Source of the DNA: Numida meleagris
Lineage: Eukaryota > Chordata > Aves > Galliformes > Numididae
Assembly (NCBI RefSeq): GCF_002078875.1
Contig: NC_034411.1
Span: 49,721,620-49,785,619, forward strand
Length of the DNA stretch: 64,000 bases
Direction: 5' to 3'
Under the pieces are notes generated by a model that searched no databases, was not told the DNA's origin, and worked only from the letters and a program-made list of their open reading frames with translations. The position numbers were made by a program, and so were the translations under genes. Of the stretch, positions 1-10,880 are shown in pieces (within the stretch, counting starts at the first letter, position 1; the number at the start of each line of letters is the position of its first letter).

Positions 1-456
1 AAATTTGTCACAATTTAGTCAGAGTTGTGAGTATTGACTATGACATTTGCTGTGTATGTCTCTTTTGCAAATGCTGAAGTAAGGCACAGTATTGGCACAC
101 AAGAAGTTTTTGTACAGAAAATCAGTGAATGATCTCTCACTGACATCAATACCAATAGCATTAGATGAAACATTCCGCTCTTAAAAGGTAGCTGTAGATA
201 AATAACCAAGTTATTAAGAGTTATCATCTGAACTAAGTGAAACCTCTGAACCTTTTGAGAAACATTAATCTTAAGCTATTCTTGGTTAATATTTTTATGG
301 AATTCACATCTATTTAGTCTCTCTATTTAACTCTTTAGTCTTCTGATCCTGGGAAACATCTGTTATTAAAAGCTCCCAAATGGTTGGGTTTTTTTGTTTT
401 GTTTTGTTTTGTTGTTGTTGCTGCTTCATTGTGAAAGTGAGGTATTGCTTTTACAG
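1..456. other. non-coding flank, T-rich repeat
   Basis: No coding region is supported here. Positions 388-423 are a T-rich simple repeat made of TTTTG units passing into TTG units. The stretch ends in a good 3' splice-site context for the candidate exon that follows: a pyrimidine-rich tract with AG at 455-456. Confidence 0.5.
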
Positions 457-609
457 TTTCAAATGTGCTGCAGAGTTTGCATGACACAGGAGATGGCAAT
501 AATTACCCGAGTCTTCTTGGTGGCTTCCATGGTGACTTGGAAGACCTTTTTGAGGTTTATACAAATGACAGCATCTCTAACCAGACAGTTCTTGTGCAGG
601 CTGGATGTG
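457..609 (+). CDS. candidate internal coding exon, gene not recognised
   Basis: The sequence shows a 153-base block (exactly 51 codons' worth) bounded by an acceptor-like TTGCTTTTACAG before 457 and a strong donor GTAAGC at 610-615. With phase 2 at entry, the frame codons begin at 459 and are open throughout, giving a 50-residue peptide that starts SNVLQSLHDTGDGNNYPSLL and ends VLVQAGC. It contains an acidic/aromatic run (DLEDLFEVY) and two N-glycosylation sequons (NDS, NQT), which would suit an extracellular segment. A second frame is also open across the same block, so the open frame alone is weak evidence. The exon length is a multiple of three, so it would be symmetric (same phase in and out). 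I do not recognise the protein; a CUB-like or other extracellular module is only a guess. No partner exon is visible elsewhere, so neighbouring exons would lie outside the window or are too short to see. Confidence 0.4.
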
Positions 610-1755
610 GTAAGCATATCCAGAAATCTTCAAAAGTAGTAATCTTTTTAAATTGCTCAAATAACTGGTTATTTACACACTTGTAGGAAGGAGAAAGAAA
701 AAACATGACCCAGCAAAATGTTCCAGTGAATCTATTGTGACAATATATATTTTGTCTATACCCAACTTTGAGGACCTGGATAAAGTTATTTTAATTTTTA
801 AATAATTTTCTCCAAACACATTAATAACTCCTTAACTTGACTTATTCCTCTTCCTTCAATATGATGTAGGATTCCATACACACTTTACTTTTGAAACCTG
901 CACCTTGGAAAGAGTTTAACAGCATAGCAGTTCTTAATTTTTTGGGCTAGGATTATGCACGCTACTACGAGCTTTGTGCTGACAGCACACTCAGGCTAAT
1001 ATAAATTATAGCCTAGGGTTAGGCTGTGCCTCAAGGAGTTTGTCTTCTAACCACACTTAAATAACCACCAAACTACAGGCACCTGACCAGCCTTGTGGCA
1101 TAGGAGTCACATTTTCCTGCAGGCAGAGATGTCCAAAGAAGGCAGCAGGATTGTTTTGTTTTTATTAGCAGTACGCTGGAGATGATAATGGCCTTCCAGC
1201 ATTCATGTACTTCAGGACAGAAATTGAAGGTTAGAGGGGTGGCCAAAGCTACAGTAGGGTGGTCTGACAGCCAGGAAGACTGACAGAGGGATGGAGAAAC
1301 TCAAGGACAAAGGGGCTGGAAGGCACAACATGTCAAAGAAGAGGAAGACTAAGGGACTAAACAAAAACATATATACCACAGAGGCAAGTAATAATACATA
1401 CTAGTACACAGTATGGTACTAGGGCCATTAGCATGCAATGCCCACTGCTTGGTATCTGAAACTTCTGTGTCTCCCAATAGCCACTCTTCTTCAGGAACGT
1501 GATAATGTCAAAATTAGTCCCCAGGTAGACTCCACTCATGTACATAAGACAGATATATATATATATAAGTAGTGAGCAAGACAGCCATTTGGATTACATT
1601 CCATATTTCTGGAAATGTGTGAAAAATATTATTCTACAGAGGAAGAAAAGAGAAAAAATCAAAAGAAGTTGCTCTTTCATAAAGCAGACAATACAAATTA
1701 GATGCTTCTCGTGATTTTATCTGTATTCAGTTTTATCTCAAATGTCATTTTGTCA
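610..1755. other. non-coding stretch, no gene seen
   Basis: AT-rich DNA with only short random open frames on both strands. It contains a (TA)n microsatellite at 1553-1567. Nothing else recognisable. Confidence 0.5.
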
Positions 1756-1759
1756 TACT

Positions 1760-1830
1760 GAGCTCAGTAACCCTATGAAGTATATTTAACCCTGTCATTA
1801 GATGTAAAACAGAATACGGTCTAAGTTCAA
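1760..1830. repeat. possible ancient MIR-like relic
   Basis: The order of words resembles the 3' half of MIR-type SINEs: 'aaccctatgaagtatattt', then 'ttagatgtaaaacagaat', then 'ggtctaagttcaagtg'. This is a decayed resemblance judged by eye, not an alignment. It could be chance. Confidence 0.25.
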
Positions 1831-2055
1831 GTGAAAAGTTAACATTTTCACTCACTGCTTTTGTCTCAAAATGATTTGGAGGTACAACCAGAGGTCGAAA
1901 TCAATGCTGCCAATAAATACATGCTTGTGGAAACAGGTTCAAAAGTGTCATGCAAGAAGTTGAGCTGGACATCTGTATCACACAATGTCATGTGTTTTAG
2001 ATCAAGAGAAAGAGGACTCTTGTTCATCCTTTGTATCATGATGTTACAACCACGA

Positions 2056-2156
2056 GCAGCATTTGTGGTTATACAGCATCTTCAGTGATGAAAAACAGCC
2101 ATCACCTGACTGTATGACATAGTACATCACAGCATTCGCTTAAACAGAGTTTGAAA
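2056..2156 (+). repeat. unnamed interspersed repeat, copy A
   Basis: About 100 bases here match 9520-9618 on the same strand. Both contain the same 20-base block CCATCACCTGACTGTATGAC, a similar 'tggtt-ata-catct-c--tgatg-aaaaca' stretch before it, and 'gctt-aacagagttt' after it. Differences are scattered substitutions and small indels, as expected of two old copies of one dispersed element. I cannot name the family. It could be part of a DNA transposon or of an LTR element. Confidence 0.6.
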
Positions 2157-2606
2157 CCAATCCTTTTATAGCAGAAGCAGAATGTTATTTTTGTTACTAA
2201 AAGACATTTCAAAAACAGAATTACAAAAGGAACTTTGAGATCTCACTGACTTTAATAAAATCCAAATTTTGAAAAGAAAAAGGTGTAATATTGAGCATAT
2301 CACAAAAAGTTAAGCAGGAGGAATATTTTCCTTTCACATTATGTCACAATACAGTATTTTGTTTTGTTCTTACCTAGACTTTCATCCAAGGAGCTCAAGG
2401 AAATTCACAGTTGACTAGAAGAGTCTCAGATGATAAAGAAAGCCATAAACATTGACTGATTTGCCCAGAGTCATTCACAAATCAATAGCAGATATGAGCC
2501 AGTGTTCACATCATCTGGTTGCAGCTCTTCTGAGAAGAACACTTACTCCTAGTAGCTGAGATTCTGCTCTGTACAGATGGGAGAAAAGACATTCTCTCTC
2601 TTTGAG
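2157..2606. other. non-coding; weak MIR-like words
   Basis: No gene is seen. Around 2455-2520 the words 'tttgcccagagtcattcaca', then 'atagcagatatgagccagtg', resemble the conserved core and tail of MIR/CORE-SINEs, at low confidence. The stretch ends where the retroviral gag similarity begins. Confidence 0.35.
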
Positions 2607-3640
2607 TTACTGAGCCAGTTTCTCAGCAGTCAAGATGCAGGCCCATAAGAAGGAAGAGAGACTTTCTTCGTACTGATGGAGTTGGATCACCAATTCATCC
2701 CCTGTCACTTCCCCTCTCTTTTTCCAGGTCATTATAGACAGTGTGATGGCATACAATGACAGTGTCCTCTATACATATATGCTCTCAACGCTATCTGGAT
2801 CTTGTTCTCTGCCCAGGTTATCATACATCACATCCAGAGTGGCTAATTCCCTCAGATAATGGATATCTTTCTCCGTCATGGTCTGGCTGACATACAATGT
2901 CTTCTGTGAAGAGATATCTTTTCTTCATGGCTGACACAAGAGTCACCTCAAGAGTCGGAGGGGTTGTCCCTCCTTTTCTAATTGCTTTGTCAATGCTTGC
3001 TTTCCTAGAGAGGGATCCTAGATCCCTCACTTCCATGCCGTCTAACTCCAGGCTATCAGCTCCATTATCCAACCATCAGAGCAGCCAGGTGACAATGTGC
3101 TCACCTGGATGATGGCTGAATCTTTTTGCATATGCTGCAGCTCACAAAGAGATAGGGATTGGGTGAATACCGCCTCATTTACTGCTTCTTCCTTCCATTC
3201 TTATATGGCCTTTCTTCAACACAGCCTGTCTTGTCCACTTTTTCCTCCTTCCCCCTTCTAGTAGTTCCTTGTCTTCCTAAACAAATTATCTTCCACTTCT
3301 CGTTTCTTCTTGAATATAGAGATGCCCGGTGTCAACATGAGTTGGTTCTCTGGTTCAGCAACAGGGCCTGTTGCAGAGGTTGGGTCAGATGCAGGGGCGT
3401 TTTCTTCCTTTTGGAGGTGCTGAATAGTGTTGAATAATGTTTGATAGGTACAGACCAGACTCCAGCACAGTGCAGTGAGTGGTAAGTCACTGTCATTGCC
3501 AGAATCAGGGCATACCTTTTTTAAATAATCTCTTTGTGTGGTTTTTTTTTTAGAATTCTCTACTTGTTGAGAGTTGAATTCCAAAACCATCAAAGATGAC
3601 AACTCTGATAGAGACGGGACTATATTCTCCCACAACCATC
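2607..3640 (-). pseudogene. gag remnant of the ERVK-like element
   Basis: Gag-like protein similarity is spread over at least three reading frames on the minus strand. An upstream piece (3635-3258, 125 codons) carries a Pro/Ala/Glu-rich linker containing GPVAEPENQ followed by a basic FKKKREVED segment. The next pieces include HHPGEHIVTWLL and then 3072-2821, an 83-codon piece with DNGADSLELDG, LGSLSRKASIDKAI and a MKKRYLFTEDIVC segment. After a frame change near 2825 the similarity resumes as MTWKKRGEVTGDELVIQL and QYEESLSS, close to its end. This order fits the linker-to-capsid part of avian ERVK Gag. Frameshifts and in-frame stops show it is dead. Nucleocapsid zinc knuckles are not seen because the element ends first. 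Confidence 0.65.
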
Positions 3641-4058
3641 TTGCTTCAGTGAAGATCTCTGGATAGCATTCTTAAATGGTTGTTTAACCATAGATAAAAA
3701 TGGAAGCACATGCAGGAGACATAGCAACAGGTCCACACTAGTTTGAATATCCCAAGAGTATTCAAAATTTTTGAAAACTATTTTAACCTGCCTGGAGTAA
3801 AGACTGTACTTTTTAATAGTTTTCACTGTAAGGTTCCCGAAGTGTGATAACAATGGCCATTGTGAGTGAAAATAACAGATTAAGTTCTTGGTCAGTCTAA
3901 CATGAGCACATACTACATGCAAATTGGCAAAACCATAAACAAGCTTAGGACAGTCCCTGGAGATGACAAACAACAAGAAAGGGTGTAAGATATAACGCTT
4001 ATAACAAATTCGTTTTAACACACTCTCGTCATATCTGCTGTTATCTCAATCTTTCGCA
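3641..4058 (-). other. ERV leader between primer site and gag
   Basis: This is the stretch between the primer-binding site and the first gag-like piece, in element orientation. A 133-codon open frame (4021-3620, -) covers much of it, but its composition is hydrophobic and low-complexity and it resembles no Gag segment. I read it as chance. Packaging signals cannot be recognised by eye. Confidence 0.4.
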
Positions 4059-4075
4059 CCCCACAGTTGGTGCCA
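4059..4075 (-). promoter_or_regulatory. retroviral primer-binding site, Lys-like
   Basis: In element orientation the sequence is TGGCACCAACTGTGGGG, starting eight bases beyond the LTR end. It resembles the binding site for the 3' end of a lysine tRNA (TGGCGCCCAACGTGGGG) with small changes, the kind of primer used by betaretrovirus-like elements. Its place between the LTR and leader is what makes the call convincing. Confidence 0.6.
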
Positions 4076-4082
4076 AAAGGAC

Positions 4083-4612
4083 TGCTGCAGTTTAACCCAG
4101 CAGGCAGCTCAGCACCACCTCTCCTAGTGGGATGGGGGAGAGTATCAGAAAGGTGAAAGTGTGAGAACTTGTGGGTTGAGATAAGGACAGTTTAATAAGA
4201 AAAAATAGGAAAGGAAAAAAGATAATAACAAGGAGAATATACAGAACAAGTGATGCACAGTGCAATTGCTCACCTCCCATCAACTGATGCCCAGCCAGTC
4301 CCCAAGCAACGGCAACCTCCGTGGCCAACTCCCCCTGTTTTACTGTTCAATGACATTATAAGGTATGGGATCTCCCTTTGTTCAGTCTGAGTCAGCTGTC
4401 CAGGTTCTGTCCCGTCGCAGCTCCTTGTGCACCCCCAGGTCCTCACTTGGCAGGGCAGCAAGAGAAACTGAAATCCTTGGATCTGTGCAGCACTGCTCTG
4501 CAACAGCCAAAACTTTGATGTGATATCAACATTATTCTCATCCTAAATCCAAAACACAACACCATACCAGCCTCAAGAAAGAAAATTAACTCTCCCAGCT
4601 GAAAGCAGGACA
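4083..4612 (-). repeat. ERVK-like long terminal repeat
   Basis: About 530 bases bounded, in element orientation, by TG at 4612 and CA at 4083. Internal blocks characteristic of the common avian ERVK LTR are present: 'GTGCACAAGGAGCTG', a TATA-like 'CCTTATAATGTCA' near 4350-4363, and 'CTTATTAAACTGTCCTTATC', which holds an ATTAAA polyadenylation-type signal at 4191-4196, then the 'CAACCCACAAG' block. The primer-binding site follows directly, so this is the 5' LTR of the fragment and not a solo LTR. Boundaries are by eye and could be off by a few bases. Confidence 0.75.
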
Positions 4613-7600
4613 AACAGCCACACCCCTGATTCCATCACACAAGATTATGCCTGGCTTTAAGCACACAGGAACGTTTCAGAATTAAACTTGAATCAGTCAA
4701 GTGTCCAAAGCAGAGGACAGACCTAAACACATTTCTGAATCACGATCTACCTTTGTTTTTGAGGGACCTTTGTGAAGTTCGCATTGCATCTGACTTCTTA
4801 CCCATTCGGTCAGCAAACAGAAAGCTTCAGGTTCCGGCTTGCCTCATCCAAGTGTAGCCCAGACTACAGGAAACTGAGGAAGAGAAATTATCTCTGTTTC
4901 ACAAGAGTGGCCACCATCCTCTGACAAATATAGCTAGGATGGTTTAAATTAGGACACTGTAATGCCTCTCAGCTCTAAGTGAAGCCATCTTCATTTTGTG
5001 CAGAGGAACAACCCAGGCACAAACACTCGGGCTGTGTGGCAACTGGGAAGCAGAGAAAATAAGCTCCAGGAGAAGAGTGCAGGACATCTGGTGGGGGGGA
5101 AACATGTTGATTCAGCACAAGGTGTACATCAGACTGATTTAGTAGGGAGTTGAATATAAACTCAGACAGACATTTAGATGTAAGGACACATTCACCTAGA
5201 ACATGTCTTCCAGCTCCGTTGACCACACAGTGAGAAGAGTCTGAAAAATGCAAAACATGGGAATGAGATTTGTGGGGAAAGTCATCACCATGTAGAACTT
5301 AACCTCCTTGAACTTCTCAAGCAGCAAATAGCTTGAAACTTTGTCTCCTGTCAACAGCTCCAAAAATGAGAATTTTAAAGTAATAATTTAGAAAGAAAAC
5401 TAAAATGCCATTTGCAAACGGTTTTCCTCACTACAAAGACAATCCTATTTTTAATTCAGTTGTTGCAAATCTTAATGAGGACTTAGGGGTACAGCATGAG
5501 GAGAAGATGTTTGTCGGAACCACAAGCGAAGATTTTAAACTTGGAAAATAATAATAGTGTTAATCCCAGGAGTGCCAGGTGCAAGGCGCTCTACAGGTTT
5601 CATGCAATTGAAAGAAAAAAAAGAGTAAAAGAAATACAAAGAGTTCTGGATTTCTAGCAACCTATACAACTCTCCTGTTACAAACTTAAATTTAAACCAT
5701 CTCTTTTTGCTCTGTTTTTATCAAAATAATATTTCAACAATGACGTGTGCAGCACAGTTCATTTAAATTAGAGATCAGTTGGCATTGAAGGTCATGAAGG
5801 TCAGTTACTTACAGCTCTGTATACAATGCAATTTATTTCCTTCTTAAAGTACAGTGTCTGATCAGAGTGATTTTCGAGATTGCTGTAGTCTATCTCCCAT
5901 GTGGCATTTTCTGGCAGCTGGTATTACAGATGAGCTCACTTCCCTTAGTAGGGGGACAAACTTTCTTCTGCTGCGCCAAATAACTTTAGTGAGCCCTAGC
6001 ACCTTGATGAGAAGTTTGCAACATGGAGTTACATTTACAAAAGTTCTTAGTCGTCATGCTTTATATCTTATTTTCAAACATCTGCTAAAAATCAGGGATT
6101 ATTTAAGCAACATCTGGAGTAAATTCAAGCAATTCTCAGCTACTATGACCTTACAGTACTATGCTATGATATTAATAAAATACACATTTTTCAACATTTC
6201 TCTGTATTGTTAAGCCTTTATGAGAGCAATCTAATTTTGTGAAGACAAAGCAGAGCTTTGTATGTCATAGGAGAGATATTTTAAAACTTTTCCAGTTACA
6301 TGGATCAGTTTACACCCTTTTCCATCAACAAACAATTGGAAAATATCATCAGCCAATTTGTCCCAGATTTGTAGGCCTTGGGGAGCTAGATTTCAAGGGA
6401 AAAGAGAGAAAATGGAAGGAAGCAATATTACAGATTACACTGAACCAGGTCTGTTTCTTTTCTACTTCCAGATCTGCAAGTTGAGGGGAAAGTAAACAGT
6501 GAGTTCAGTCCTAGCTAGTTCATAAGTCTAGGGAAGAGAATAAACTTAAATCCTAACCATGAACGAATTTAAGTCTGTATTTTCTCTAAGTTTACTAAAA
6601 GAAGTTGCTGGAATTAGTTCATTTGTGTAATGTAGGTAGAAGATACAGAAAAGTAAGAGTACTCTCTCATTTCCATCCACCATCACAGCAGTGGGAACAC
6701 TACAGCTACTTCCTCTATACTGACAGTGCTGGCAGTACATTGTATTACGCCTTGAGAATGCAGTTATCATGCTTACTTGGAAAAGACCTCTCTACACTCT
6801 ATAGCAAGGATGTAAGACCATTCTCCAATATTCTCTATAAAGTATTGAGATAGCAATAGAAGACAAGGTAAATGCAGTCACATATGATCTAAGCTGAAGA
6901 CAGTGATGAAAATATGTGCTGGTCTGCCTTGTGATCTGCTATGCACACATGAAGGGCACATCCACCAGGCTGGTATATGGAGTCAAGAGAATAGTTATCT
7001 CTTTACAGTAGTTGGGAAGGGAAAGCTGGGATGACCTGGTAACTTGGGGAATTTAAGCTTTAGTCCATCAGGCCCTGATGGTGCTGTCAGGTCAGCACTA
7101 TTTCACTGTCAAGTCAACTCACGACTATGCAACTTTTGTCTCTGGGAAAGACATTTTTTTTTCTCATTTATTTATCTTTGCTCTAAGAGGCAGAAATTCC
7201 AATGAAGGCTGTGAATGACTTGCTAACTGAGTAAACCAAGAATCTCTACCCATGAAGGCAATGGTGTTGCACAAATACTCTTCCACACTCATCCTGAATC
7301 CATTTTGCATTATTCCCTGAGGTGGACAAAACTCTACAGCTTGGAAGTAAAATTAGGGTCAGAGTAGCACAAAGTCATTTTCATCTGAATCCAAGTTTCA
7401 CAGTATGGAAATCTCAACTGGTTTGAAAGCAAGCTGGAAATATGATGAGAACAGATTCTTTTCTGGCTGCTGGGCATGTTTGTTTTATCTCCCCAGGGAG
7501 AATGCGGGTTCCCTAACCCACATTCTGCATTTAGGCTCTCTGCTGGGAAACCCTGGAGAGGAAATTCTAAATCATAGCTTTCTACACACTCTGACAGCTG

Positions 7601-9519
7601 GGTCCTGGAAATTTACAGCATCAGTGTTGTTCTCCTGTCTGAAACCAACATAATTTGTATGAAGGACTGAAGGATTTAATGAATTTCCCACTGGTGGCTG
7701 ATGAAGGTGTTACTAATATCAGTTGTGATGGGGAATTCTACTAAGAGAATATACCTCAAGAAATAAAAGAAATACCTGTTATGAACAGAAGAAAACACCT
7801 AGCTCATTTCAAGGATCATAATGACACTGATATAGGTTCATGAACACCAGTGCAGACCAGTTACAGAGATGAAACGCTTTAGATAAGTACCATTATTTCC
7901 CTCAGTGATTTTGCATCTTTTCTATATACTTCTCACCAAATGCAGTAAAACTCAGAAATATTTTAGTTTGACAAATTCCCTTTAGAAGTTTCGTTGTTTT
8001 TTAAAAACTTTTTTGAAAGGGATTTTGGACAAATCAAACCCAAAATTTCAATAAATTTAGAAGTGGTCTAACATGTCACCTTAGTTTTCAGTATGTAAGG
8101 AGAGAAGATTTAATGTTCACTGGTAACCACAACGTACTACTGTCCTGTACTGTTATGTGACATGATCTTTTAAAACTCACATTTTTAGACAGCATATTTG
8201 CTTTCCCTTTTTCATAAGATATGTATACCAAGAGGCCCTGCCTTTCCTCTAGGATTGTGGGAGTCTTTGAACTACTTATGAAAAATCAGGATCATGACCA
8301 ACTTCATCTGCTGGAGAATACTGAAGAATGCTTATATACATAGATACAATAAACAAATACTATTTCAAAGCCGAGCCAAGATTAGCCACAGCTGGAAATG
8401 AGAGGCTGGAAAGGTAAAAGTTGGAGGTAAAAGTAAGAATGAAGATTTCAGAGCGTAAGTTTTACTTCACCTGAATTCACTTCTCTCCCTTCCACACGGT
8501 GGAAGCTGGCATTTGAAATGGGGCTGTCACCCTGGACATCTTTTGCATTCTTCTGAAACATCTGAGTCTTCTCTACAATGTAACCTGCCGAAGCTGAGCC
8601 TCCTGTAAACCAGCTCACCCTGCAGTTCATGCATGCATCCCCAGTGAGATTTAGGCTGGGCTTTTACCTGACAGTTGTTGCCATGGGATTATCTGTACTT
8701 TTCCTAGTGGGAAAGAAAGATTTGTGGGTCTTATTTGTGGCAGAAATCTCATTTATTTGAGCGCAGATGAAAAACTGAATGAAACTAAGCTGTGTTTACA
8801 AACATCATTATAACATGAAAATCAATCAATGAAAACATACAGGAGTCAACTTTTACTTAGAAAGGCCAGTTTGAAGTTAGAGAATAGATCAAAGCAGTTA
8901 AAACAAAATGACTTACAAAGACTAATGACAGAGAATAGAACCTTTGCAAAAACAAAGAAAACACCTGTCTCACCTGTCTGAACTTGAGAGTGGCAAGGGA
9001 ATTATCCAGAATGAAACATATTTCCTGAAACATGTTTACATGAAAATTGCTTGGGGCTGGGACCACACAAGGTAATTAACTGAAAAGTGGCTGGCTGGGT
9101 GAGGTTAGATGATCTGTTTGTCTAGTCAACAATTTAGGGCCAATGCAAACTAATGGACGTAGAGAAAGGGAAAGGAGAACAGCACAGGTAAAAAGCAGAG
9201 CAAAGGACACAGCACTGTATTTTTTATATGTCAGAGTAAATAATAATACCACATAGCTACAATGTTTAAATGATTGGAAGTGATCAAGAATAACTCACTG
9301 CAGCGACCTTCCAAAAGCAAATGCAGTTCCCATAAAGCTGTGGTTTTCCACGGGAAAATTATATATAAGAATCTTTTTCTGGAATAAAGAGTATTTTTAG
9401 TTGTTGAATTGACTCAAGATGTTTAGTTTGAAGTCATCTAAGTAAGTTGTTTTCTTTCCTATGGCCAATTGCCTCTTTGGAGCTCTAGAACAAGTACCCT
9501 GCTCTCTTAGTGCTGGGCT
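4613..9519. other. non-coding stretch, no gene seen
   Basis: Several open frames of 60-119 codons occur on both strands (longest 5854-6213, +) but none resembles a known protein and none has convincing splice context. At 5555-5605 the words 'gtgccaggtgcaaggcgctc' faintly resemble an MIR3/L2-type relic. No repeats of recognised families otherwise. Confidence 0.45.
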
Positions 9520-9618
9520 GAGCACTGTGGTTTTATAACATCTCCACTGATGCAAAACAACCATCACCTGACTGTATGACAGAGCATCATACAATTTGCT
9601 TGAACAGAGTTTATAACA
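9520..9618 (+). repeat. unnamed interspersed repeat, copy B
   Basis: Partner of 2056-2156, same strand, about 7.4 kb away. The shared core is at 9561-9580. The flanking sequences of the two copies do not match, so this is not a segmental duplication of a larger block. Confidence 0.6.
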
Positions 9619-9714
9619 ACAGGTGTAATCTAACCAGAATACTTGGCCCTTAAAACTTCATGAATATTGACTACCATGAAGGAAACACGAGGTTTAGCTG
9701 CACAAGACATTGCT

Positions 9715-9816
9715 AGCTGCATATTGTGGGGTTATTGGTGGTAGGTGGATGGTTGGACTGGATGATCGTGTGGGTCTTTTCCAACCTAGCTAATTCTATG
9801 ATTCTATGATTCTATA
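9715..9816 (+). mobile_element. CR1 LINE 3' end
   Basis: The 3' untranslated end of a chicken-repeat-1 retrotransposon. The stretch 'ttattggtggtaggtggatg', then 'ttggactggatgat', then 'tcttttccaacct' ends in a run of the CR1 octamer ATTCTATG. Only about 100 bases remain: the element was truncated at its 5' end, as is usual when reverse transcription stops early. It has no coding sequence. Confidence 0.9.
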
Positions 9817-10139
9817 TTGTACTGTATGTGTCAGCTAGATTATTATAGGAATTATGATCTGAGCACATGCTCAAAAGAAATCTACCTAAAGTTTCTTGAG
9901 ATTGAAACACTGGCTGTCACATACAGAATTAAAACAAAACAGTCTCTGCACATTCAAAGTTAGGGTGAAGCTTATCCTTTGCAATTTTTTCTAATAATCG
10001 GCTTTATATAAGAAAGCATCCTAAAAAAAGTACATACAAGTGACTACCTTATGGATCTGTACCTCTGATGAAAGCATTAATGACATTTTAATGAACACCG
10101 GTAGCAACCTTTTTTTTCCAGGAAACTGCTGCATCATAT

Positions 10140-10880
10140 AAAAATCATACAACTACTTAGATTGGAAAAGACCTTTAAGATCATCAGTCCCAGCCATCAC
10201 CCAACACTAACAAGTCCACTACCAAACCATGTCTCTTTCTGCCATATCCACACATCTCTTAAATATCACCGCTCCCCCGGGCACATCATTCCAATGCTTG
10301 ACCACTCTCTTTGTGAATAACTTTTTACTATCTAATCTAAACCTTCCCTGGTTCAACTTGAGGCCATTGCCTCATGTCCTATCACTTGTCCCCTAAAGAA
10401 AGAGATCACCTTGCTACAATCTCCTTTCAGGTAGTTGTAGAGAACTGTGTGGCCTTCCCTCAGCGTCCTCTTCTCCAGACTGAATAGTCCCAGCTCCACC
10501 AACCACTCCTTGTAACTCTTGTTTACTAGTCCCTTTACCAGCTTCATTGCAGCAACTCGATATCCTTTCTGTAGTGAGGGGCCCAAAACTGAACACAGTA
10601 CAGTACTCATAGTGCAGCCTCACCAGTGCCAAGTACAGAGGGACAAACACTTCCCTAGTCCTGCTGGTCACACTGTTTCTGATACAAGCCAGGATGCCAT
10701 TGGCCTTCTTGCCCACCTGGGCACTCTGCTGACTCATGTTCAGCAGGTTGTTGGCCAGCAACACCAGGGCCTTTTCTGTCAGGCAACTTTCTAGCCACCA
10801 TTCCCCAAACCTATACTACTGCGTCAGATCATTGTGACCCAAGTCCATATTCTGGGCAATACTGAGCTGTGAAGCGCTGT
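10140..10880 (-). mobile_element. CR1 LINE 3' portion with end of ORF2
   Basis: About 740 bases of a 5'-truncated CR1 in antisense. The 3' UTR lies at the low-coordinate end ('gattggaaaagaccttta' near 10160, then 'accaaaccatgtc'). It lacks a clear octamer tail, so the very end has decayed or been lost. The rest carries the last part of ORF2 and some upstream sequence to about 10880. Confidence 0.9.
10357..10764 (-). pseudogene. CR1 ORF2 C-terminal fragment
   Basis: The C-terminal tail of the CR1 endonuclease/reverse-transcriptase protein. In one frame (10764 downward) it reads [20 protein letters not shown], then [20 protein letters not shown]. The similarity then moves to another frame with [26 protein letters not shown] and [11 protein letters not shown]. 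These words are the familiar conserved end of avian CR1 ORF2. The frame change and loss of everything upstream (endonuclease and RT catalytic core) make it a dead fragment. Confidence 0.85.

Larger units (their letters stand above)
2607..4612 (-). mobile_element. truncated ERVK-like endogenous retrovirus
   Basis: A minus-strand provirus fragment. In element order it has one LTR (4612 down to 4083), a primer-binding site (4075-4059), an untranslated leader, and a decayed gag region that fades out near 2607. No protease, polymerase or envelope remnant and no second LTR are visible downstream, so the element is cut off inside gag. The LTR and gag style match the widespread avian betaretrovirus-like (ERVK) group. 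All frames are interrupted and there is no intact viral protein. Confidence 0.75.

Noticed and set aside
3620..4021. 133-codon minus frame in the retroviral leader
   Set aside because: It lies between the primer site and gag, where no coding sequence is expected, and resembles no viral protein segment.
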